Shown: piece by piece, positions 11,301 to 23,300 of the stretch | Layout of the letters: each line of letters opens with the position of its first letter | Numbering within the stretch: the first letter of the stretch is position 1 | Source of the DNA: Symsagittifera roscoffensis | Taxonomy: Eukaryota > Xenacoelomorpha > Acoela > Convolutidae | Direction: 5' to 3' | Length of the DNA stretch: 64,000 nt | NCBI RefSeq assembly: GCF_963678635.1 | Contig: NC_087067.1 | Location: 24,001,547-24,065,546 of the forward strand | Notes under the pieces: model-generated | Database searches by the model: none | Seen by the model: the letters and a program-made list of their open reading frames with translations, nothing else | What the model was told of the DNA's origin: nothing | Made by a program: the position numbers and the translations under genes

Positions 11301-14300
11301 TTAATGGTTTAAAACGCTTTAATTGTCTAAAATTTGACTTTATTTGAGGTCCCGTCTGCTTTTTGTCCTCTGTAGACGCTTGGAGTATGCATTTTTGTAC
11401 TGTTCCATATAGTGAGTTTCAATAAATTGGACAGACAAAATTAAATCAAGAAAGAAATGGAATTTTCACATAAAAAGGCTACTTTATCAAACAGAACTCA
11501 TCTCTGAAAGTCGTCTGTTTCATGAAAGTTGCATCTCAAATTGGTCAATGTTGGCGAGTTTCTCTTCTCAATTAATTCTGTTTCTGCTACCCAGAGGAGA
11601 GAAACAATTATGGTATCGTGTAAGTTGACTCCAAAAAATGCCGTTTGAATATCTGAACTTTCTTCAGTATGACGGTTTGCTCGAACGTTTTTAATTAATT
11701 TTTTAAACAATTTTTTAAGATGTTGGCAGCATCAATTTTTTTGTCGAGCGGAACTCATTCTTCCTTCGTTTGTAATTCATAATTTATCTTCACTGTTCAG
11801 AATTTGAAGGGATTGCTCTTTTTTTCAGGAGTTTGTGTGTCTATGCATCTGCCCTTCTTATTCACACCCTTCTGTTAATGGCCACAGTGACGTCATCATG
11901 TCCGATTACGAGCAGCTGCCTCCCCCCACTGCATTCGCGAGTCTGTTGCGCAACAAGTCCATCCGCTTCCTGCTTCAGTGGAACAACAAGTATGGGATAT
12001 TCTACAAGCGGCTCAGTTCCTGTTGGGATCTCTTGAATCGAGACATGAAGGTTATCGTTCAAATATTTCATACCTTTTTATATAATTTTAAATACTTTTA
12101 TGCTTTATATTTTTTATATCAATATATGCTAACAACTTGGCGTCAAATATAAATCCATTATTGATTTTATGTATTTCAGGGAGTTTTCGACAAAGTGATG
12201 AAGAACCTTCAGCAGTTAGAGGAATACAAATTAGACAGAGCGAGAATAGAGAGATCCAATTTGGAAAAAAAGATGCACCAAGCGCGCTCTTTATTCACAG
12301 GTCAATTTTACGGCCATTTTTTAAACGAAATTTGACTATTCTAGGGTTTTGGCAGAGCTCAGAAAAAAGAAATAGCTGTTTTAAAAGTTTTTCAAAAAAA
12401 GCCCCTGTCAAAAATAGCCCCTTCGTTTTCCAATGTAGAATGTTTACCGGAAGTGTCACTGAATCTGACCCAGGCGGAGGAAGCAATCAATTTACTGCTT
12501 AATCCAACAGAAGCAACAAGTGGCAAAGAAGAACCTACTGCTGATTCATCGTTTGATATTGCAACTCATTTGGACGCTGCTGCATCTAGCAGAATAGTGG
12601 AAAATGCCGACAACCGAATTCTGATCCAGTCTCTGGACGAGGCTTTGCTTTTATTGAGACGCGAGAACGAATCAACACTAACACGGGTTAAAGAGGTCGA
12701 GTTGCATTCACAATATAGTATCATCTCGATTGAAATTGAAAGGTTTTTTCAAACTTTCTTAGAAAAAAAATTACTCAGTAGTTAATATAAGTTATTGCGC
12801 ACTAATGACTTTTTAACGTTTTTTTAGAAGCTTTTTTGTTTTTGTTTGAAAATTGCTCCTTTCTGCGCTAAAGTCCACTACGTTGGAAGTAAGCCATAAC
12901 ATACCGTATTGAAGCTTATACAAATAACCTCAGCAGCTGTTTTCTATCATACAGCCCAAACATAGGAAGTCAATATTCAGCAAAACATTTGTATTGGTTT
13001 TCAATCAAATTTAACCAGTCAATTTTTAAAACTATGATTTTGCCTTATTTTCAGGAGAGCACAAATAACAGAGAAGATCCTCCTTTTATGGTTTAGGCCT
13101 AAAAATTACTTTTTCAGATTTTAGCAGAGCTGTCAGCTCATCCCAGTCGAGACAGCTTTTTATTATCCTCGTCCTCTTCTCTGAGTGAATTGAGGAGAGA
13201 AGTGTCTCGCACTGTGACAGACATCGAGTCTGTCCGCAAGAGGGCGGCGGAAAAATTGGACATTGTGCGAATCAGAAGTGGAGTGGAAAGCACACATCTG
13301 AACAAATCTACTCCTTCCTCTTCAAAGACAAGTGCTAGAGCCAAGGTGTGTGAAAGTATCACCTTTTCATTAGGCAGGTCCTGTTAACTACCCCCCCCCC
13401 CCCCACTCCCGCCTTCTATTTTAAAATGGGATATTTTGTTGCAAGGCTACGTTTCATTGGATGAAAATTGACAAGATCAATTCCAATTTTACAAGATCCC
13501 ATTTGGATTTATGCGACAATGCAAACGATGCGCAGAGGTACTTTGGTTGCAATTATGCAACAGTGATATACTTGGTAGCGACTTAGCGACAATGCTATAA
13601 ATGCTGCAATGCAATATTGAGACAATGCTCGATTTTGGTAGCGACTTTAAGCGACAATGCTATAAATGCTACAATGCAGTATTGAGACATTGCTATTTTA
13701 CTTTGGTTGAGACTTATTCGACAAGGCTTTACTTTGGTAGCGGCTTATGTGACATGCTTTATGCGACAATGGCTCTATGCTGGAAGGTAATCGTGTAGAT
13801 TTATTTTGGTAGCATTAAATCGTGAGTGGGGTTGTGCTCAATGGATCAATTGCTTCAGAAAATTTTCGAATAGATCATCAGTATCAAAAATATACCGGAT
13901 GAGCATCACTATTCACACTAGCAAGTTATTCAGAAATATAGAAGTAAAAATAAATATTTGGCGGATTGATGGCATGCGCTCAGTTTTGTCGACTTGATTG
14001 TCGACGTAAAACTGTAGAATTGATCAAAAACAGTTGGTGATTGTCTGAGTGCCAATGAACAAAATGAATAATTGTTTAGCTCGTGTGGTTGTTTTGTTTG
14101 TTTGTTTTTCACGCTATTTGAGTTTCTGCTTTTAGATTTTTCATGTTTTCAATTTCTAATTAAAATTAATTTTCTAAAAGAAAGACAAATTAAGCTTTCT
14201 AATAACGAAAGTGCACATGAAGTGAAAAACAGAGGACGTTAGTTTGGTTAGTTCCATTCAAAAATGTAATTCATAAAAGATTCTCCCTTTTTCCACAAAA

Positions 14301-17300
14301 TATCCCTTACCTTTTTATCCCCGGCGAAGTTATACCAGTCAAAAATATCCCAGAAGTAAAAATAGCCCAGGACGAAGTAGCCCACGCAAATTAAAATATC
14401 CCATCTGAGGAATCGGAACAATTAAAATATCGCAATAGAATAATCAATAGAATTGAAACCGAGTTGCCCAAATTGAACAAACCGATCAAAGTAATGCTAA
14501 CTTTTGAAAAAGCGAGTGAAATCAAATTCAGTTCAAAGTGTGAAAATTTCAACGCACGTTTTAAATCTACCAACCTTTTGAACTATCAAAGCATAAAGAT
14601 ATGACTTTCTAAGCTCGCTTGGCATTATAGTTAAAGAATATGACTCTTGGTCAAAAGATCAAACGATCGTTTCACGATGTATCAATAGTTTTAGTTCGAA
14701 ATCGATAAAAATTGTCCCCAAAACCCCTAAATTCCCCCTGTAGTGGGTAACCGGCATGGGGGGCAGGGTGAGGGAAAAGGCAGAAATATTGTTGTATTGG
14801 CCTCAATCACCTCCCAAAAAATGGTGCCTCTACGATGGCTTTAAAGCAAAAAACTTTATGATTTTTGGAAAATCAATTGAAAATGCAACAAAATGCGGAC
14901 CATTTGAGAAAATCATGCCGACAATTTGATAAAATGAAATCTAGGAGAGTGTTAAGTGAGCCAGAGCTTGAAGATAATTTACTATATCTGAGTTTTTGTG
15001 AGAGTTAGTTATCATTCGGACTTTTTCGGTACTTTTTACGGGTTTGGTTGGTACTACCGCTTGCTGCTTTCAGAATATTGAAATTCGGGTTGTGAGAATC
15101 AAGCTGAATTGTTTCTAAAAACGTATGAATTGAGGGGTGGCTGCTCTGGAAAAGCAACGTAACGCAGTTATGCCAGCCTTCATATGCATTGGTTGTTCGA
15201 ATGAGACCAGCCGCCGCGTTGCCGTAATGATTCCATAGAGCTGGGGGGAACAAAGGATCACGCTGTTGTCGACCAATAGTTTCTCTTTTTTTATAAGTCT
15301 TCTGGAAATATGATGCGAGCTTGTCAATTTTCTCGAGGATTTCAGTTGGAATGTCAAACTGATCGGCAGTTTGGCAAATTTCGTCTACGACAAGAGTAAA
15401 CACAGATTCGACATCTGAGAGAGGAACAAAGCTTAAAGCTGGTATCATTTTTAAGGTTAAGGCTAGCTTAGCGTTGTTTTCATAGGTTTTTTTCACACCT
15501 AACTCTGAAAGCTTGCGATGGAAGCTTTGCATAAATGAAAATAGCAACCTTTGATTTCAATTTCATATAGGGACGAAAATGCATTCAAGGCAGCTTGTTC
15601 GAAGTCAACGAGAATTTTTTGGGTACGGCGTCTCCAATAAGACTTATCAGGGCTTCAAGAAACCTGTTGTGAGTGGACTCCTTTTCGTTGCTAAGCAAAA
15701 CGTAAACGCAGGGGGGGGGGGGGTAACGGCCGCCAATCTGGATATGTACTGTGTACAATTGATAAAACTGAGACGGACAAATCTTAAAAGTTCCATCACA
15801 AAGCCAAACTTTGCTATGACTGCAAAGAGCATTTAAATTTTCCATGTTCCCGAGAATAAGAAATCGCTCACTGTCTTCTTTTCCGCTATCATGTAGACAA
15901 AAAGATAAATATTTTTCGGGAATGTCGAAGTGACGGTCGGTCGATGAAATCACTTCGAGTGGTTCTTGCATTTTGTTTCTATTGAGGGTTCTTGTCAGGG
16001 CTGCACGTGAAGGAAGTGAAAGCTGAATTGCCGGATTATTGTTCACAGTCTTGAGGCTTTTGCTGTTTCTTTCAACTGACTAACTAGCTGCCTTGCTTCT
16101 ACGCGACCGGGGTTGAACTCATGGCTGTGCTCGTAATTGAACGAAATAATGTTTTCGTCGCAAGTTATTAGAGTCATTGGGCATTTATGTGAACGCCATT
16201 TTGCACAACGCCAGTGAGTGGTAGATTTGGTGTCTCGCTTTTTAGTGAACCCTTGTCCGTCCAAGATAAGCACCGATTTGCCTTGTTGAGTTTTACCGTA
16301 GATAAATTGTGTCTTAATGGTGTTAATTGTGTTGGTGCTATGTGTGTAATGATGTCTTTGCGTTGTGTTTCATTATCAAAATTTTCTCAAATATGACTCC
16401 ATTACCAGGTTTAAAAGTAAAATTTAATCCCTAGAAAAGAGTCTTTCACCGTTAGCACTATCTCTATATGGCGTCTCGAAATAATTTAGGCAGTTGAAAT
16501 AAATCTCTTTGCAATATAGATATATGCACCAATCTTTGATAGTCTATATCATAAATTAGTTTTTAATCCTCTATGAGAAATCTTAATTGACGTGGGCTAT
16601 ATTGTAAGGGCCCATGTGTCCATTGGGATATTTTGGTATGGGATATTTTGGAATGAGATACTTTGTATGGGATACTTTTCCTGTCACCAAGGCTACGTTT
16701 CATTGGATGGAAATTAACAAGATCAATTCCAATTTAACAAGACCCCATTTGGATATATGCGACAATGCAAACGATGCGAAGAGGCACTTTAGTTGCAATT
16801 AAGCAACAATGCTATACTTAGTAGCAATCTAATCGACAATGCCATAAATGCTACAATTCATTATTGAGACAATGCTCTATTTTGGTAGCGACTTAAGCGA
16901 CAATGCTATAAATGCTACAATGCAATATTGAGACAATGCTAGTTTATTTTAGTAGAGACTTATTGGACAAGGCTATACTTTGGTAGCGGCTTATATGACA
17001 TGCTTTATGCGGCAATGGCTTTATGCTGCAAAGTAAATGTGTAGATTTATTTTGGTAGCCTTAAATCGTGAATGGAATTGTGCTCAATTCATCAATTGCT
17101 TCGGAAAATTTTCTAATAGATCATCAGTATCAAAAATATACCGGATGAGCATCACTATTCACACTAGCAAGTTTTATAGAAATATAGAAATAAAAATAAA
17201 TATTTGGCGGAGTGATGGCATGCGCTCAATTTTGTCGACTTGATTGTCGACTTAAAACTTTAGAATTGATCAAAAACAATTGGTGATTGTCTGAGTGCCA

Positions 17301-20300
17301 ATGAACAAAATGAAGACTTGTTTAGCTCGTGGGGTTGTTTTGTTTGTTTGTTTTTCACGCCATTTGAGTTTCCGCTTTTGATATTTTATGTTTTCAAGTT
17401 CCAATATAAATTAGTTTACTAAAAGAAAGACAAATTAAGCTTTCTTATTACGAAAAGGCACATGAAGTGAAAAACAGATGACGTTAGTTTGGTTAGTTCC
17501 ATTCAAAAATGTAGTTCATAAAAGATTCTCCCTTTTTCCCAAAATATCCTTTACCTTTTTTATCCCCGTCGAAGTTATCCCAGTAAAAAACATCCCAGAA
17601 GTAAAAATAGCCCAGGACGAAGTACCCCACGCAAATTAAAAGATCCCATCTGAGGAATCGAAACAATTAAAATATCGCAATAGAATAATCAAAAGAATTG
17701 AAACCAAGATGCCCAAATTGAACAAACCGATCAAAGCAATGCTAAGTTTTAAAAAAGCGAGTGAAATCAAATTCAGTTCAAAATGTGAAAATTTCAACGT
17801 ACGTTTTAAATCTACCAATCTTTTGAACTATCAAAGCATAAAGATATGACTTTCTAAGCTCGCTTGGCAATATGGTTAAAGAATATGACTCTTGGTCGAA
17901 ATATCAAACGATCGTTTCACGGTGTATCAATAGTTTTTGTTCGAAATCGATAAAAATTGTCCCCAAAACCCCTAAATTCCCCCTGTACTGGGAAATCGGC
18001 ATGGGTGGCTGCTTTCAGAATATTGAATTTCTGTTTGTGAGAATCAAGCTGAATGGTTTCTAAAAACGTATGAAATGAGGGAGGGCTGCCCTGGAAAGCC
18101 GTTATGCCAGCCGTCAACTGCATTGGTTGTTCGAATGAGACCAGCCGCCGCGTTGCCGTAATGATTCCTTAGAGCTGGGAGGAGCAAAGGATCACGCTGT
18201 TGTGGACCAGTTGTTTCTCCTTTTATATCAGTCTGCTGGAAATATGATGCGAGCTTGTCAATTTTCTCGAGGATTTCAGTTGGAATGTCAAACTGATCGG
18301 CAGCTTGGCACATTTTGTCTATGTCAAGAGTAAACACAGATTCGACATCTGAGGGAGGAACAAAGCTTAAAGCTGGGATCATTTTTAAGGTTAAGGCTAG
18401 CTTAGCGTTGTTTTCAAAGGTTTTTTCACACCTAACTCTGAAAGCTTGCGATGGAAGCTTTGCATAAATGAAAATAGCAACCTTTGATTTCAGTTTTATA
18501 TAGGGACGAAAATGCATTCAAGGCAGCTTGTTCGAAGTCAATGGGAATTTTTTCGGGTACGGCGTCTCCAATAAGACTTATCAGGGCTTCAAGAAACCTG
18601 TTGTGAGTGGTATCTTTTTTATTGGTAAGCAAAAAGTAAACACAGGGGGGTAAAGGCCGCCAATCTGAATATGTACTGTGTACAATTGATAAAACTGAGA
18701 CGGACAAATCTTAAAAGCTCCGTCACAAAGCCAAACTTTGCTATGAATGCAAAGAGCATTTAAATTTTCCTTTACCAGGTTTAAAAGTAAGAATTAATCC
18801 CTTTAAAAGAGTCTTTCACAATTAGCACTATCTTTATATGGCGTCTCGAAATAATTGAGGCAGTTGAAATAAATCTCTTTAATTGCAATGTAGATGTATG
18901 CACCAATCTTTGTTGGTCTATATCATAAATTCTTTTTTAATCCTCTATGGGATATCTTAATTGACGTGGGCTATATTTGTAAGGGCCCATGTGTCCATTG
19001 GGATGTTTTGGTATGGGATATTTTGGAATGAGATACTTTTGTATGGCATACTTTTTCCTGTCACCATGGCTACCTTTCATTGGATGGAAATTAACAAGAT
19101 CAATTCCAATTTAACAAGATCCCATTTGGATATATGCGACAACGCAAACGATGCGCAGAGGTACTTAAGTTGCAATTAAGCATCAATGCTATACTTGGTA
19201 GCGACCTAATCGACAAGGCTATAAATGCTGCAATGCAATATTGAGACAATGCTCGATTTTGGTAGCGACTTAAGCGACAATGCTATAAATGCTACAATGC
19301 AATATTGAGACAATGCTAGTTCACTTCAGTAGAGACTTATTGGACAAGGCTATACTTTGGTAGCGGCTTATGTCACATGCTTTATGCGACAATGGCTCTA
19401 TGCTGCAAAGTAAACGCGTAGATTTATTTTGGTAGCATTAAATCGTGAGTGGGGTTGTGCTCAATTGATCAATTGCTTCAGAAATTTTTTCAATAGATCA
19501 TCAGTATCAAAGATATACCGGATGAGCATCACTATTCACTCTAGCAAGTTATACAGAAATAAAGAAGTAAAAATAAATATTTGGCGGATTGATGGCATGC
19601 GCTCAATTTTGTCGACTTGATTGTCGACTTAAAACTGTAGAATTGATCAAAAACAGTTGGTGATTGTCTGAGTGCCAATGAACAAAATGAAGACTTGTTT
19701 AGCTCGTGTGGTTGTTTTGTTTGTTTGTTCTTCACGCTAATTGAGTTTCCGCTTTTGGTTTTGTATATTTTCAAGTTCCAATATAAATTAATTTACTAAA
19801 AGAAAGACAATTTAAGCTTTCTAATTAAGAAAAGGCACATGAAGTGAAAAAAAGATGACATTAATTTGGTTAGTTTCATAAAAGATTCTGGAAATTCAAA
19901 GAGCTTAAACGCCATGTGTTTTTTCTTCGAAGTTGTAAAATTAAAAAATTTTGAAAAAAGTAAATCCTTTTTTTCATTTTTTTTGAGTTTATTGACGCTT
20001 CTCAAATTTTATTTTGACTTGATTTGACAGCTGCATATCCGTCATAACTTTTAACTAATAATAATAATAATTGAGGGTTCTGCGATGCGCAGAAGATCTT
20101 TAAAACGCTATCAGGTGTGTCTAAGCATTCTCTGTTTTTCTTTTTTGCCCACATTCCAGACTGAGTTATTTTGTTGAGCGATGCTCTTGTTTGCGACCCA
20201 AGGCCGTTTTTTTTGCGCCTGGAATTTTCACGTGGTACCACTATTGCAGCCAAAATTGGTCAGGTTGTGGTAGACCTGAAGCTAGAGGTCATGTGAGAGC

Positions 20301-23300
20301 TAGTCCTCACACGCTATTGTTGCCGTGGCAGGGGATCGGTTACACAATCAGACAATCTTAAAGTGAATGCCTTACCGTGGGAAAATCTATTTCAAGTTAG
20401 TTTAAAACGATCGCGGTCAATTTTTTCTAATTTTTTTTTACCTATGCGTATCATGGAATGATTTTTTGCGCCGTTAGATTTCATTTAAACATCTGCATTT
20501 GCAGTTAAATTGTAACTGTAAATTGGTTTTCACTCGACTAAAATTTATCATAAATTCTTCACAAGTGCGAGCTTCCGTTTCTTCTCCAATCCAACTGGCA
20601 TAAATTAGTGCTAATTTTTTAATAAAATCAAGAGCACATGGTACAGATGCAAGGACGTGAGACTCGTAATCTCCAAGTTGTAGCTTGAAACCTACATTTT
20701 TTTTGGATCTCACAACTTCGCCTCTGTGTAACTATCATTTCGTTTTTCCAGGTTTTTCAGTTCTCTCTCGCCACATTCTCACAAAACTTCACAGATCCTG
20801 GCTATTTGTTTTATTTGAAACTTTTCTGGGCAGCTATTTTTATTCCGGAAAATCAATGATTGGCTATGATGCGTTTAAATTGGAAAATTTATCTGGTGAC
20901 GAAATTTCAGAGAGCGCCAAAAGCAGCTATTTTTGAATGAGTTTTTGAACACTTTTTCATTTTTCTTTGCGAATTTTTTCGAAGTTCTAAAGGTTCTCTT
21001 GAAACAATGGGTAATGTTGTGTCAGGTTTAAAATGAAAACTCTCCAAAAGTATGATTTTTTAAAATTGATGTTTCTACACAAACGGAGCTAGCGAATTTT
21101 ACGCTATTTTCTGAGTCCAGTTCTTTCCCATCAATGTCGTCCATTTCCTTGCACAGTTGTGGCACAAATTTGTTTCCGCGCGATTTAAGTAGCCTGAAAT
21201 TTACGTTATTCCTATTAGTTTTGGAATTTTTTGGGCGCCGCGTTGAAGAAAGCTAAAGTAAATTGAAGAAGTGTGGCATTTTCAGCAGTGTGGGAGTTTT
21301 CAAAATTATCAAAGCCAATTTAAAAAGGACAAAACAATCACAATCATATTGATATTCCTCCAACCTTGTGATATCAAATGGGCAAAAAAGCCAGACTAGA
21401 AAAATTGCACTTGTAACCAGGGGCATAGAAGCAGATCTACGTAAAGAGCTGAACTCAAGGCATATATCCACCCACCTCAAGGATTCGAGCACCACACCAC
21501 TCAAAGCCCCCATAAGTACTATTTTACGACATCAATTTTCAGACAACCGACCGTAAAACTTTCCTAAATCGGAAATTTTTGACTCATTTTTTTTAGAACG
21601 GCATTTTTGACCTGTTTTTTTTTAATTTGCATGCCGCACAAAGTTTTGCTAAAATAGGGTTGTTATGATGTTTTTGGTGAGCTCGGGAAATTGATAAACG
21701 TCTGGATCTGCCCCTGCCCTCGTGGATAAATTATCTCAAAAAATTTATCTGTACTTGTTCGGATGTTAATAAATCTGATCTGTTTGGAGCCAAATTGAGA
21801 TTTTGGGGTTTTTCAACTGGAGAGTTTTTCAACCAAAATGGTTATTGAAAGTCAGATAATATTTCATAGCTTCGCATTTACATTTACTGTTGCAAATGGC
21901 CTTAGATGCGCCGCTAATAAAAAAAGACATCATTGTCAGGGACGGCACCGTTGTATGGGATACAGAATCTTTTCTAGATACTAACTGGCTCTCATGATCT
22001 GTTTAGAAGCGCAAAAACTCTGACAACCAATCGGAACAAAGTCACAGCAAATTGAAAAACATAGCTGCTCAATCAAAAGAAACCAGCCAATCAGAAGCAG
22101 TTTCATCAGCCGGGGGTATCAGTGACGTCACTGACTCAGATGATGACGTCAGTGACCTGGAAGATGTAGTTGAAAAAGAGGGCATCGAATTTATGAGTTC
22201 GGCTGACATTGCAACTGCGATTGGAGAACAGGATCTGGACGAACAGTCCAGTCGAGTATCTTTCTCGGTGCCGAATCCGAATTATAATCCTGGTAAGTGG
22301 GTTCGGAATTTAGTAACCATGATAACGCGTTACAGAACGAAATGCTTGATTCTTAGCTAAGTTGTTTGGTTTCAACAGAATATTGAATTTGGCGTGAATG
22401 TTTCAATTTTTGATTGAAAAAATGGTACTCAGGATATTATTACGCTTGCGATTAGCAAGCGTTATCAAATCGGAATCTAGACTTTTTTCGGGTTATCAAC
22501 TTAATTACCGAATCACTTGGTATCTTTATTCTTAATAAATTCAAATTTCTAAGCGTCTCACACTTAGTCTGGAGGCAACGATTACGCCTGGGACGGTAAA
22601 GGTTGTGGCTTCGAATCTGACCAAGACCTGTTTTTTCAAACGGGAAATTCTCCTTTTTAAAACAATTGTCGGCTTATTATTTGTCTGCTTATGGTTTGTC
22701 GGTTTAGTTGCCACTTCTTTGAAATTTTTTGCTGTATACAGTTTTCATTGTAGTTGTTTTTTAAATCTTTTCATTTACTCCTGCAATTTGTAATTCTACT
22801 AACCTTGACTTCGTATATTTTCCCTTTTCAAAAACATTTGTCGCTTAAAATATTTCATTGGCTTTCTCACCTGTTTTTGGGTCGTTCGAGGGAACCATAA
22901 TTTGTATGCTTCCCCCGGATTGCAACAAATGCTAAAAGTCCCAGAATAGAATGTACAGTTCCAAGTTTTTCATGACAACAATTTTTTTCGCTCAAAACTT
23001 GTTTTTTAAATTGATTAAATACTGTCGAATGTGTTTCTGGATTTGTTTTCAGCAAATAGACAACGTTTTGAAGTTTTTTTAAGTTGTGGTGTTTGTTTAA
23101 CTATGTGTTTGTTTCTCAAGAGGATAAGTATAGTTCATCGTTTCCTGGTTTTTCTACGCATTAAAATTTTTTCTATAAAATGAATTTTTTTTTGCAATTA
23201 AAAAATGCACATTCATTTTCATTTTTTTTGGGTGCAATGTTTCTTTTTTTTCTGAAATGTTTTTTTTTTGTTTTTGGAGGACGTGTAGCCCTCGTCCTTC

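Larger units (their letters stand above)
14282..16680 (-). mobile_element. MULE-type DNA transposon remnant, unit 1
   Basis: The reversed transposase (15005-16273) is flanked by similar sequences in opposite orientation. On the left (about 14282-14405) are 'atatccc' and 'gcccacgcaaattaa' blocks. On the right (about 16580-16680) are 'ttaattgacgtgggcta' and repeated 'gggatatttt'. I read these as imperfect terminal inverted repeats of a Mutator-like element. Exact ends and the 9-bp target duplication expected for MULEs could not be fixed. Confidence 0.55.
13430..19868. repeat. Threefold tandem array of a MULE-bearing segment
   Basis: Each unit starts near 'ggctac(g)tttcattggatg' (13446, 16685, 19070), then has about 270 bp of short degenerate repeats ('gcgacaatgctataaatgc', 'tattgagacaatgct'), an AT-rich part, and reversed MULE coding DNA. 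Unit 1 is about 3.24 kb. Unit 2 is about 2.39 kb because it lacks two blocks present in unit 1 (about 14757-15058 and 15844-16408). Unit 3 stops at about 19868 against a T-rich dispersed repeat. The whole array lies inside UVSSA intron 6. Confidence 0.85.

Noticed and set aside
12137-12502. 121-codon + strand frame crossing UVSSA exons 4 and 5
   Set aside because: It runs through an intron in the wrong frame; the spliced model fits UVSSA and this does not.
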